Below, piece after piece: positions 36,744 to 44,989 of a stretch of DNA of 64,000 bases; the stretch's first letter is position 1; each line of letters begins with the position of its first letter. Under the pieces are notes generated by a model. That model was not told where the DNA came from. It ran no database searches and saw only the letters and a program-made list of their open reading frames with translations. This DNA comes from Pseudoalteromonas amylolytica (GTDB lineage Bacteria > Pseudomonadota > Gammaproteobacteria > Enterobacterales > Alteromonadaceae). Where the stretch lies: the NCBI RefSeq assembly GCF_001854605.1, contig NZ_MKJU01000035.1, positions 62,001 through 126,000 on the forward strand, read 5' to 3'. The position numbers were made by a program, and so were the translations under genes.

Positions 36744-38175
36744 TTGTCGGTGCTCCATAGCTTGGAAATTGGATACAGATATGGCAGCCTTGCTTGGCAT
36801 GCTGCCACCTTATCGTGCCTTTTAGCTGCTTTACACATTCGGACACAATGGCTAACCCCAGACCGCTACCAACATGATTTTCGCTGTGTTTGCCACGGTA
36901 AAACGGTTGGGTAAGTTTGTGTTGTTCAGACAGCTCAATACCCGGCCCATCATCTTTTACGTCGATAAAGACATCGTTATGAACGACGCAATATTTAACT
37001 TCAATGGTTGAGTTGGCGTATTGCAATGCATTACCAATCAGTTGTGTGAGTATTAACTTCACGGGTAAATAGGGCAGGCATGTTTGCTCACTTTTATCTC
37101 GCCATTTTAGTTCAATGTTCGATTCATCAATTTGTAGTGCAAAGTGTTTTAGTAATTCGTCTTTTATATGGGCGAAAGGGTGCTGTTGTTGCGCCAGAGG
37201 ATGGCTTGCAGCACTGTAGTTGAGCAAATCATCAATCAAAGTTGCTAAACGGGTCAAAGCGCCATCCATGATGTTAATAATACGCTGTTGAGGCGATGAA
37301 ATCGCACCAAAGCTGCCGCTTTGCAGCAAGCTATTTCCTTCGGTTAATGATGCCAGTGGGGTTTTCAGCTCGTGGCTTACGTGGCGCAAAAAGGTCTCTT
37401 TTTGTTTGTGACTGCGTTGCAATTCTTCTCGCAGCCAATCCAGTTCTTTACCTAAGGCCACAAATTCTTCACTGCCATGTAAATTAATTGGCGTGTCAAA
37501 ACGGCCTTCACCAAGCTGCCAGATAACCTCTTCAAGCGCACTAAGCTGACGTGTCACTCGGCGGATCACCAATAAACTGATCACAACCAACAGCGGGATA
37601 AGGATGAACAGCCCAAATAAAAAATACTGGTTAAGTTGAGCGAGCTGTTGTGCTTGTCGCTCAAGTTTTGCCTCTAGCACATTCTGAAATGGTTGCTCTA
37701 TAGCCAATAGTTGTCGCTGTAATTGCCCGTAGTCTACTTCTAAAGCTTGCTCACTCGGAGTGAGTAATTGTAACTGTTGCCATTTGGCAACCAGTTTCTC
37801 AATTGGGTATGAACTTTTTAAAAAATCGATGCGCTTTTTGGTGGTTTGCCACTTGCTTTCAATACTTTTTTGCAGCTCGGCGTTATTGAGCAATTGATTA
37901 TTGAGATGTGCTTTCTCAAGTGCCGAAATATCACTTTTTAAGGCATTGAAAGAAAGTATAAGTAGCTGATTTTTATTATATATCTCGTTTATTTTTTGTT
38001 GCTGATGCGCTGTTTGTTGAGCGTACCACAGGGCTAAAATAACAATTGGAACGAGCGCTAGCAGCATCGCCAGTCTAGCCTGTTGACTGAGTGATTGAGA
38101 AAAAAACTTAGATGGCGAGTTTTTAATCTGCGCGAAGTGCAGGATTTTAGGCCATTTCAAACGTACTGTACCCAT
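36736..38175 (-). CDS. glrK: Sensor histidine kinase GlrK (QseE)
   Basis: 479 aa. Membrane helices about 35-52 and 183-203 flank a helical periplasmic sensor rich in coiled coil. Then HAMP (RRVTRQLSALEEVIWQLGEG), the H-box FLRHVSHELKTPLASL, the N-box region LILTQLIGNALQYA, G1 DVKDDGPGI and G2 GSGLGLAIVSE. AAGGAA lies 7 nt before the ATG. It phosphorylates GlrR in response to an envelope signal. A GlrR-type palindrome lies only 24 bp upstream of this start, so feedback is plausible. Confidence 0.92.
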   Translation of the reverse strand: MGTVRLKWPKILHFAQIKNSPSKFFSQSLSQQARLAMLLALVPIVILALWYAQQTAHQQQKINEIYNKNQLLILSFNALKSDISALEKAHLNNQLLNNAELQKSIESKWQTTKKRIDFLKSSYPIEKLVAKWQQLQLLTPSEQALEVDYGQLQRQLLAIEQPFQNVLEAKLERQAQQLAQLNQYFLFGLFILIPLLVVISLLVIRRVTRQLSALEEVIWQLGEGRFDTPINLHGSEEFVALGKELDWLREELQRSHKQKETFLRHVSHELKTPLASLTEGNSLLQSGSFGAISSPQQRIINIMDGALTRLATLIDDLLNYSAASHPLAQQQHPFAHIKDELLKHFALQIDESNIELKWRDKSEQTCLPYLPVKLILTQLIGNALQYANSTIEVKYCVVHNDVFIDVKDDGPGIELSEQHKLTQPFYRGKHSENHVGSGLGLAIVSECVKQLKGTIRWQHAKQGCHICIQFPSYGAPTNA

Positions 38176-38198
38176 GAGTTGCTTCCTTCAAAACCGTG

Positions 38199-38216
38199 TG
38201 TCGCCAAAATGCAACA
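38199..38216. promoter_or_regulatory. Upstream activator site, distal (array 1)
   Basis: TGTCGC-CAAAAT-GCAACA. It has one arm mismatch relative to TGTTGC-N6-GCAACA and a left half equal to the enterobacterial GlrR half-site TGTC. Its right edge is 142 nt upstream of the -24-like GG at 38358, the same as in array 2. Confidence 0.75.
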
Positions 38217-38264
38217 ATCTAACTAGTTGATAAAATTGAAATTTTAAAGTTAGGTTGAGTGGTG

Positions 38265-38282
38265 TGTTGCTATTAAGCAACA
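38265..38282. promoter_or_regulatory. Upstream activator site, proximal (array 1)
   Basis: TGTTGC-TATTAA-GCAACA, perfect arms. Its right edge is 76 nt upstream of the -24-like GG and it starts 66 bp from the distal site; both distances repeat exactly in array 2. Confidence 0.8.
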
Positions 38283-38356
38283 GCCAGCCTTAATTGAAAC
38301 TGAATTATTTGCAGGTGTTTTTTATAACTTATTGTTTATAAATGGAATTTTAATTT

Positions 38357-38372
38357 TGGCATCAAAGTTGGA
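38357..38372 (+). promoter_or_regulatory. Sigma-54-like promoter of EF-hand array 1
   Basis: TGGCAT-CAAAG-TTGGA. GG and the second GG are 10 nt apart, the spacing of -24/-12 elements; the -12 element has GG instead of the usual GC. A 23-nt stretch around it is identical to that at 48411-48433. Confidence 0.65.
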
Positions 38373-38487
38373 ATAGTCACAGCGAACACATTAACCGCTC
38401 ACAGATTGGCGACATTAGATATCAGCCGCAAACGGTCACCAGCGAGTAGGCGCTGAGTTGACTTTGAGCAAAAAAATAAGGAATCAG

Positions 38488-38712
38488 ATGATGAAAAACA
38501 AGTTTATCACAATCGCATTTTCCGCTATGGCTGCATCAGCAACGGCTCAGGCTTCTGAAGTATTTACAGCATTAGATGCAGATAAAGACGGTGCAATCAG
38601 TCAAAGTGAAGCACAAGCGTTAACAAGCTTAGCGGCTAAGTTTAAAGAGCTAGACGTAGATGCAAATGGCTCACTAAGCGCTGAAGAGTTTGCTAACTTC
38701 AAGAGCGAGTAA
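38488..38712 (+). CDS. Small secreted EF-hand protein, type A (array 1)
   Basis: 74 aa with a signal peptide ending TAQA. The mature part has two EF-hand calcium loops, DADKDGAISQSE and DVDANGSLSAEE, both with the acidic and Gly positions intact, and ends FANFKSE. AAGGAA precedes two adjacent ATGs (38488, 38491); either is possible. It is the first gene of a three-gene array behind the sigma-54-like promoter. It is closest to the first gene of array 2 (48508). A periplasmic or extracellular Ca-binding role is likely; the partner is unknown. Confidence 0.85.
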   Translation: MMKNKFITIAFSAMAASATAQASEVFTALDADKDGAISQSEAQALTSLAAKFKELDVDANGSLSAEEFANFKSE

Positions 38713-38775
38713 CAGTTTACAGCTCCCCTATATCAAGCCCAGATAGCAGTATAAAAATATAAATTGGAGTACAAC

Positions 38776-38997
38776 ATGAAACTAACACACGTTTTTACTT
38801 TGACGTCAGCTTCTTTAATTAGCGCTGTTGCTTTTGCAGCAGACCTAACATTCCAAACACTAGACAGTGACAATGACGGTGTGATCAGCCCAACAGAAGC
38901 ACAGGCTTCTGAGCAACTTGCTAAACAGTACCGTGATCTGGACAGCAATAAAGACAACGAACTTACCCCAGTAGAATTCGCGCAATTTAAAAAATAG
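38776..38997 (+). CDS. Small secreted EF-hand protein, type B (array 1)
   Basis: 73 aa with a signal peptide ending AFAA. The first EF loop DSDNDGVISPTE is canonical. The second, DSNKDNELTPVE, has Asn where the central Gly belongs. The same position is also replaced in the type-B paralogue of array 2 (48790), so the change is conserved. GGAG lies 6 nt before the ATG. Confidence 0.85.
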   Translation: MKLTHVFTLTSASLISAVAFAADLTFQTLDSDNDGVISPTEAQASEQLAKQYRDLDSNKDNELTPVEFAQFKK

Positions 38998-39008
38998 GAG
39001 ACGTGGAG

Positions 39009-39215
39009 ATGAAAGCAATTAATGCACTTATGGCATCAATGCTAATGATGAGCAGCGCAGGCGCAATGGCTGCAAACTTTGCAGATTTTGACACTGACAA
39101 AGATGGCGTGATCAGCAAAAGCGAAGCATCAGCTTCTGAAAGCTTAATGAAAGTGTTCAACGAGTTAGACTCGAACAAAGACGGGGAACTGTCAGAGGAT
39201 GAATTTAACAAGTAA
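39009..39215 (+). CDS. Small secreted EF-hand protein, type C (array 1)
   Basis: 68 aa with a signal peptide ending AMAA. Two canonical loops DTDKDGVISKSE and DSNKDGELSEDE; it ends EFNK. Its ribosome site AGGAG overlaps the preceding gene's TAG stop, so the genes are coupled. It is closest to the last gene of array 2 (49275), which shares VISKSEA-like and EEFNK ends. Confidence 0.85.
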   Translation: MKAINALMASMLMMSSAGAMAANFADFDTDKDGVISKSEASASESLMKVFNELDSNKDGELSEDEFNK

Positions 39216-39242
39216 CCCCTAGGAGAGTTTTATCTCGTCCCA

Positions 39243-39267
39243 AAGCCTGGCCTTGCCAGGCTTTTTT
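39243..39267 (+). terminator. Terminator of EF-hand array 1
   Basis: AAGCCTGGC-CTT-GCCAGGCTT, 9-bp stem, followed by a T-run, 27 nt past the last EF-hand stop. Confidence 0.92.
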
Positions 39268-39296
39268 GTTTTTGTGTTATTCTCAAAAATTAAACA

Positions 39297-39327
39297 AATT
39301 GTTTGAAATGAGTTATATCAAACAATT
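39297..39327. promoter_or_regulatory. Inverted repeat upstream of the NLR-like gene
   Basis: AATTGTTTGA and TCAAACAATT, 21 bp centre to centre (two helical turns); the left arm also forms AAACAA-A-TTGTTT with its flank. It lies just upstream of the -35 box, as an operator would. Confidence 0.5.
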
Positions 39328-39341
39328 CAAGCAAAAAACTC

Positions 39342-39370
39342 TTGACGATTGAACAAGTGCGGTGTACTTT
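39342..39370 (+). promoter_or_regulatory. Likely sigma-70 promoter of the NLR-like gene
   Basis: TTGACG, 17-nt spacer, TACTTT. The -35 is good, the -10 weak, suggesting low or activated expression. Confidence 0.5.
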
Positions 39371-39389
39371 TTAAGCATTACTTAAAAAG
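39367..39389 (+). promoter_or_regulatory. Inverted repeat overlapping the ribosome site
   Basis: CTTTTTAAG-CATTA-CTTAAAAAG, perfect 9-bp arms. The right arm covers the first part of the AAGGAG ribosome site at 39387-39392, so it could act as an operator at the start of transcription or as an mRNA lid. Confidence 0.55.
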
Positions 39390-39398
39390 GAGTCTGCC

Positions 39399-42300
39399 AT
39401 GCCTATTCTTAAACCCACCCTAGCACGTAACGCTGTCGATAAAATACGAGGGTCACTTAAGCCCGCGTTTGCTAAAAAAATTGATGAATTGCTCGATATT
39501 TTAAGCCCAGAGGGCACCGTGCAAGTGGCAGATATTCACGAGCACTTGTTTGTGTTTAACACGAGCGCCTCGGCAAATGCGTCGTTAAATCGTTTGATTT
39601 CACAGCTAAATGAAAAGTTTGAGGAACAAGGCAGCTCAGTAAGCTTGGAGATCACGGCAGATAAAAAATTGGCAGGCAAGCGTGAGGTTTGGTTTGAGGC
39701 GCAGCAAACAGAGCTTCCTAAACCCTACACCAAAGAGCTGGACTCCATCGCAGAAGCGGTATTGACGACAGATCAACAGGCCACCTTTGTTGATAAGGCA
39801 GATATTGTATTGCTGACTTTTAACGAGCACGAGCTACAACAGTGCTTACAAGAGTTTGGCTGTAATGGCGCTGAGCAAGGCTTGGTGAAAAAAGACCGTC
39901 TGTACTATCGACTGGGTTTGGTCAGTGGTCACAAAGTGGTATTACTGCATTCAGCACAAGCGACCATAGGTGCACTGCAATCTGCTGAAGCAGCAATTGC
40001 TGCGTGGCAGCCCAAGGCGGTGATTGCAGTGGGTATTGCGTTTGGTATCAACAAGGCAAAGCAAAATGTGGGTGATGTACTGGTTTCAGAGTATTTAATT
40101 CCATACGAGTTGGCGCGCGTTAACCCTGATGGTAGTAGCCTACTTAGGGGGGCTCGCCCCGCGGCAAGCCATAAATTACTGATGGCATTCAAACAGCTTC
40201 ACCATCATTTGCTAGCAAGCAAAGCTCACGATTTTCCAGAGCTGCGTTTTGGCGGGATGTTTACCGGCGATAAACTCATTGACTCAGCGGGCTTTCTAAA
40301 CGACCTCAAAGGTCACGCCCCAGAGGCCATTGGCGGTGAAATGGAGGGCACAGGGCTTTACACTGCTGCTGCTCGCGCCAATTTAGACTGGATTGTGGTC
40401 AAAGCCATTTGTGATTTTGCCGATGGTCATAAAAACAGTGGCAGCAAGGAGCAAGATCAGGCTTTAGCAGCCAGACACGCGGCAAAAGTTGTTAAAGAAG
40501 CGTTGGCGCTTTGTTCACCTTACCCTAATAAACCAGACGGTGAGTTCCCACCTAAAAAGCCAGAAGCAGATATCGGGCCCGATAGGTTTGAAGCGCTTTG
40601 CCATGATTTAAACAATACTGATTTCACGGTGGATGATGCATTAGCGGTGCAAACATCGCTCAATAAAGCTGAATTACATCGTGATGATGAAGCCCCAGAA
40701 CTTGGTGGTATGCCTTTGCAACAAGCGCTGATGGAGTGGGTTTTTCGTGATGATAAAGATGCGTTTGCTTTGCTGGGCGAATATGGCATGGGCAAAACCA
40801 TAAATTGCCAGATGTTTGACCAAGCAATGCGCAAGGCGCATCAGGATGATAAAAACTACCCCGTTTCATTGTATTTTGATTTACGCCATGTTGAAAACCT
40901 AAGCGATGCTAAGGTGCCCAATATTGAAAAAATCATCGAAGATTGTGTACAGCATGGTTGGTTTGGCACAGCGGATCACAGCAAATTTACGCTGCTGGAT
41001 ATTGAGCGCTGGGCAAAACAATTTGGTGTACTGTTGATTTTTGATGGCTTGGATGAAGTGTTGGTCAAACTCACCGATAATGGTGGTCAGCGCTTTACTA
41101 ATCAATTGTTTAAGTTTTTAACCGACTTAAAACTACGTTTGCCAGAACAAAATATCAAAATGTTGTTGTCGTGCCGCACTCAGTACTTCCCGTCACTGCA
41201 CCAGCAGATTGATCACTTTACCAATAGTGAGCGGGGCGGCTATAAAACTGACAGAATTGAAGCCATGATTTTGCTGCCCTTTAACGAGCAGCAAATTATC
41301 ACCTACCTGCGCCACAGCCTACCCGGCCTAGACCCCGATGATATTCTGGCCATGATTGCCTCGGTGCATGATTTAACTGACCTTAGTAAACGCCCCTATA
41401 CCTTAAAGTTGGTGAGTGAGTTGATCCCACAAATTGAGCAAAAGCGTAAGCTTGGGGAAAGCGTCAGTGGTGTGGGGTTATACCAAATGATGGTAAACCG
41501 CTGGTTAGACCGTGATGATGGTAAGCATCATATTAATCCAGCCCATAAAAAGCTGTTGGCATCCCATTTAGCGGCGTTTTTATGGCACAAAGGCCAGCGT
41601 GCACTGCCTGCCACAGATATTCAGGATTGGTTTCATCAGTGGTTAGTAGAGCAACCCTCGCTGGAAGCCCGTTATGGCAAGATTTCGCCTGAGCTGCTAG
41701 AAGAAGACTTGCGTACAGCCACCTTTTTAAGCCGCGACGATAGAAAATCAGATAGTCGTTTTCGCTTTGCGCACACCTCTTTGCAAGAGTTTTTCTTAGC
41801 CAATTACTTGTTACATGCCATAGAAACTGAGCGTCCAGCGCTTTGGGCCATGAGCCAACCAAGCCAAGAAACCTTGGCGTTTTTGGCTCAGTTGTTGGCT
41901 GAGCCAAATAACAAGCACTTGCTGCAAAACCTCAGTGGTTGGAAGCGGGAATACCGCCCACAAGTTAGCGAAAATATTTTACACTTTGCGCTGTTGTCAC
42001 AGCGCTTAGGGTTTACCCCACCCAACTTGGCGAGCATCAACTTAACTGGTGCTAACCTTGATGACTTGGAAATTACTCCAGATACTGAACTGTCTTTAGT
42101 CAATGCGGATTTTAGCGGGGCCAGCTTGCGCCGCGTTAAATTTGCCAACCTAGTGTTGCACCGTGCTAAATTTACCTACGCCAACCTCACCCAAGCCAGC
42201 TTTGAGCACTGCCAACTAGTAGGCAGTAACTTTAGCGGTGCCAACCTTACCAGCTGTATGTATTATCGCAGTAATATGCAAAGCGTAGACTTAGAGGGGG

Positions 42301-44339
42301 CAAGTACACGCCATACGCAGCAGTATTATTGTGCGCCGCAACCAACGCCAACCATTATCAATAAGCAAAAACATCTTCACACTTTACACGCTCAAGTTAC
42401 TCAAAAGATAGAACTGTCCGGCCACTCAGGAGCAGTACTTGCCTGTGCGGTATTGGGGGATGGTATCACTGTGGTGTCGGCATCGGCAGACGGTACTTTA
42501 AGGCTTTGGAACAGCCAAACTGGGGAGTGTTTAAAGGTACTTCAAGGGCACCAAAGCAGTGTTACTGCGTGTACTGTGCTTGGTGATGGCCGAACTATCG
42601 CATCCGCGGGTGGCAATGAGTTGCGATTATGGGATAGTCGCACGGGTGAATGCTTAGAAGTACTTAAAGGGCATAAGGAGGAAGTTCATGGCTTTGCGGT
42701 CTTGGGCGATGGAACAACACTTATTTCTGCAAGCTACGATGCAGAGCTGCGAGTATGGAACACCTGTACGGGAAGTTGTATCCGTACAATAGCAGCACAT
42801 AAAGGCTCTGCGTTCGGCTGTGCTGTGTTAGGTGATGGTAAGCGACTTGTCTCTAGCGGCTCTGATCATGTATTACGTATTTGGGACAGTGAAACTGGCA
42901 CCTGCCTACAAACATTGGTCGCCCATGCTGATCCTGTGCTCGCGTGTGCGGTGTTGGGGGATGGTGAAACCATCGTCTCGGCAAGTCGTGACTGTACGTT
43001 AAGATTGTGGGATAGCCAGACTGGGGTTTGTCTACAGACTATTGATGTAGAGACTACCATCGATTCAATTTCTGTATTAGGGGACGGTGTTACCGTCGTT
43101 TGCTGTGGTCGAGGTGGCGCTGAATTGTGGAATACCGATACAGGAGAGTATGTACACACATTAGGTGTGGAATATAGTTGGCTAACTGACTGTGCGGTAT
43201 TTGGGGATGATAAAACACTCGTGACAGCGAGCCATGACGGACAATTGCGGGTGTGGGACAGTGAGCAAGGGCGTTGTTTAACTATGTTAGGTAAGGTTTT
43301 GCGAAACCAAACAAGGTTTAAGAGGTTATCGGATGAACGGTTCGCTGTCAGCGACAGTTTTGGGGCAACTCGACTGTTTGATACTCATACAGGTACATTT
43401 GGAGAAAACATAGTAGGGCATAAAGCAGTTATTTGGGATTGTAAAATGCTGGATGATGGCGTGACTTTAATATCAGCCAGCCTAGATAATACTTTGCGAA
43501 CATGGAACGCCCAAACTGGAGAATGTTTACGAATTTTTGTTGGGCACGAAGATGATGTTAATCACGTTGAAATGTTAAGGGATGGCGTGACTTTGGTATC
43601 AAGTAGCGATGATGAGACATTGAGGCTGTGGGACAGCCGCTCTGGCAAGTGTATCAACGTATTAGATGGGCATGACGGGGCGGTCATAGGTTGTATTGTT
43701 CTAGGTGATGGGCAAACACTGGTGTCGGGCAGTTTTGATGATACATTGCGGGTTTGGGACAGCACCTCAGGGCAATGTTTACGGGTACTTAAAGGGCATG
43801 ACAGTGATGTAAACTCTTTTGCTGTTTTGGGTGATGGGGTAACGGTTGTATCGGCCAGTGATGATGGCACACTTCGAGTGTGGGATAGCCAGACGGGAGA
43901 GTGCTTACACCTTTTACGTGGTCATAGCAATCGAGTAATGGACTGTGCGGTATTGGGTGATGGAGTGACCATAGTTTCGGTCTGTAACGATAGTACAATG
44001 CGAATCTGGGATAGCAACACAGGAACATGTTTAAAGGTAGTCGATGAACTTGGGGTGAGGTTAAGCCGTTGTTTTGTCCAAAGTGACGGTAAAACTGTGG
44101 TGTTAGTTTCTGAGCATGATCACTTATACTACTGGGATTCCAGTACGGGAGAGCACCTTCGTACCCTTTATACCCTGCCTGATTCTGGCTTTGTTGATTG
44201 GGATGTTAAAAATACGCGGGCAACAGCTGCCAGTGATAACGCTTGGTATTATATGAATTATCAAGTAGAGCTGGATGGTAAAAGCACATCGGTGCCATTT
44301 TTTATGCCGGATGAAGCAACAAAACAGCTAGCGTCTTAA
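39399..44339 (+). CDS. Nucleosidase-NACHT-pentapeptide-WD40 protein, predicted NLR-like defence ATPase
   Basis: 1646 aa, cytosolic. Order: unassigned N-terminal domain (1 to about 110, perhaps winged-helix); purine-nucleoside-phosphorylase/MTA-nucleosidase-like domain (about 130-375) with GGEMEGTG (Glu314, Glu316) and ICDFADG (Asp339); NACHT ATPase (about 450-780) with Walker A GEYGMGKT at 460-467 and Walker B LLIFDGLDEVL; pentapeptide-like repeats (about 880-960); and fourteen WD40 repeats plus a partial one (about 1005-1610), enough for two seven-blade propellers. The layout is effector-switch-sensor, as in bacterial NACHT/Avs-type antiphage proteins; PNP-type domains in such systems degrade ATP. 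AAGGAG lies 6 nt before the ATG. The domains are seen; the defence role is inferred. Confidence 0.88.
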   Translation: MPILKPTLARNAVDKIRGSLKPAFAKKIDELLDILSPEGTVQVADIHEHLFVFNTSASANASLNRLISQLNEKFEEQGSSVSLEITADKKLAGKREVWFEAQQTELPKPYTKELDSIAEAVLTTDQQATFVDKADIVLLTFNEHELQQCLQEFGCNGAEQGLVKKDRLYYRLGLVSGHKVVLLHSAQATIGALQSAEAAIAAWQPKAVIAVGIAFGINKAKQNVGDVLVSEYLIPYELARVNPDGSSLLRGARPAASHKLLMAFKQLHHHLLASKAHDFPELRFGGMFTGDKLIDSAGFLNDLKGHAPEAIGGEMEGTGLYTAAARANLDWIVVKAICDFADGHKNSGSKEQDQALAARHAAKVVKEALALCSPYPNKPDGEFPPKKPEADIGPDRFEALCHDLNNTDFTVDDALAVQTSLNKAELHRDDEAPELGGMPLQQALMEWVFRDDKDAFALLGEYGMGKTINCQMFDQAMRKAHQDDKNYPVSLYFDLRHVENLSDAKVPNIEKIIEDCVQHGWFGTADHSKFTLLDIERWAKQFGVLLIFDGLDEVLVKLTDNGGQRFTNQLFKFLTDLKLRLPEQNIKMLLSCRTQYFPSLHQQIDHFTNSERGGYKTDRIEAMILLPFNEQQIITYLRHSLPGLDPDDILAMIASVHDLTDLSKRPYTLKLVSELIPQIEQKRKLGESVSGVGLYQMMVNRWLDRDDGKHHINPAHKKLLASHLAAFLWHKGQRALPATDIQDWFHQWLVEQPSLEARYGKISPELLEEDLRTATFLSRDDRKSDSRFRFAHTSLQEFFLANYLLHAIETERPALWAMSQPSQETLAFLAQLLAEPNNKHLLQNLSGWKREYRPQVSENILHFALLSQRLGFTPPNLASINLTGANLDDLEITPDTELSLVNADFSGASLRRVKFANLVLHRAKFTYANLTQASFEHCQLVGSNFSGANLTSCMYYRSNMQSVDLEGASTRHTQQYYCAPQPTPTIINKQKHLHTLHAQVTQKIELSGHSGAVLACAVLGDGITVVSASADGTLRLWNSQTGECLKVLQGHQSSVTACTVLGDGRTIASAGGNELRLWDSRTGECLEVLKGHKEEVHGFAVLGDGTTLISASYDAELRVWNTCTGSCIRTIAAHKGSAFGCAVLGDGKRLVSSGSDHVLRIWDSETGTCLQTLVAHADPVLACAVLGDGETIVSASRDCTLRLWDSQTGVCLQTIDVETTIDSISVLGDGVTVVCCGRGGAELWNTDTGEYVHTLGVEYSWLTDCAVFGDDKTLVTASHDGQLRVWDSEQGRCLTMLGKVLRNQTRFKRLSDERFAVSDSFGATRLFDTHTGTFGENIVGHKAVIWDCKMLDDGVTLISASLDNTLRTWNAQTGECLRIFVGHEDDVNHVEMLRDGVTLVSSSDDETLRLWDSRSGKCINVLDGHDGAVIGCIVLGDGQTLVSGSFDDTLRVWDSTSGQCLRVLKGHDSDVNSFAVLGDGVTVVSASDDGTLRVWDSQTGECLHLLRGHSNRVMDCAVLGDGVTIVSVCNDSTMRIWDSNTGTCLKVVDELGVRLSRCFVQSDGKTVVLVSEHDHLYYWDSSTGEHLRTLYTLPDSGFVDWDVKNTRATAASDNAWYYMNYQVELDGKSTSVPFFMPDEATKQLAS

Positions 44340-44450
44340 ATCGTGGGCTATGCTGTGAAAAATACAAGATCTGCTAGGTACTTAGCAGATCTTACATGTC
44401 AATTAGCGTTTATCATGCAAGTGTGACTGTGAGGCCTGATAAGTATGGCC

Positions 44451-44846
44451 TCAGTGATATATCTTCTCAATGACCACACCCGATGCTGCTGTATCCACAT
44501 CAAACAAAGTACTAATTGCCATTGCAGTTGCGGCTTGCTCGTCGATGCCTTCCTGCGCTTGTTGCTGTGAGGCGTTATAGGCAGCGTTAGCAAGCGCCTG
44601 ACTGGTGTAAATCATTAGATTACCCATCACTTGAGCTGGGCTGTCGCCAAGTACTTTGGTATTAACTTGTGTCACGGTATCGGTGATTTGGCCGTTAACT
44701 GAGGTTGGCGCAGCGTCAACAAGGGCTGAGTGTACTGCCAGCGTCAGAGGTTTTGCTTTGCAGGTGTGGGTATTGCCAAGTACTTTGCTATTAACTTGTG
44801 TCACGGCATCGGTAATTTGGCCGTTTACTGCAGTTGGAGTTGCCAT
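44451..44846 (-). CDS. rebB: RebB-family R-body protein with duplicated N-terminal unit
   Basis: 131 aa from the ATG MATPTAVNG (AAGGA 8 nt upstream). The family block VNGQITDAVTQVNSKVLG appears twice, at about residues 7-24 and 50-67; the second copy continues into the usual MGNLMIYTSQALANAAYNA and ATAMAISTLF, DVDTAASG end. RebB proteins assemble R bodies, coiled protein ribbons that unroll and can burst membranes. Normal RebB proteins have one copy; the duplication here is in frame and still similar at DNA level. No other reb gene, regulator or sigma factor is nearby. It is convergent with the NLR-like gene. Confidence 0.82.
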   Translation of the reverse strand: MATPTAVNGQITDAVTQVNSKVLGNTHTCKAKPLTLAVHSALVDAAPTSVNGQITDTVTQVNTKVLGDSPAQVMGNLMIYTSQALANAAYNASQQQAQEGIDEQAATAMAISTLFDVDTAASGVVIEKIYH

Positions 44847-44989
44847 AATAATCGTCCTTTTAATCGTCTCGCTGCGACTCAAAACCTAGCGCGTCGCGGG
44901 TAATGGCAAAGTATAATACAAAACGGTTTGGTGAAAAGGCGTTTCATATTTCACGGCATTACACCTGTTGATTGTGGACTCAATCAACT

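Noticed and set aside
38488..39215. Small EF-hand genes as RiPP precursors
   Set aside because: Each has a Sec signal peptide and two EF-hand loops, no Cys-rich core, and no modifying enzyme nearby.
39399..40540. Reading the start of the 1646-aa gene as a metabolic MTA/SAH nucleosidase
   Set aside because: The domain is fused to NACHT and WD40 parts and preceded by an extra 110-residue domain; housekeeping nucleosidases are stand-alone.
42400..44200. Periodic DNA repeats of about 120-126 bp as a CRISPR-like or satellite array
   Set aside because: They are codons of WD40 blades in one open frame, with divergence concentrated at synonymous and loop positions.
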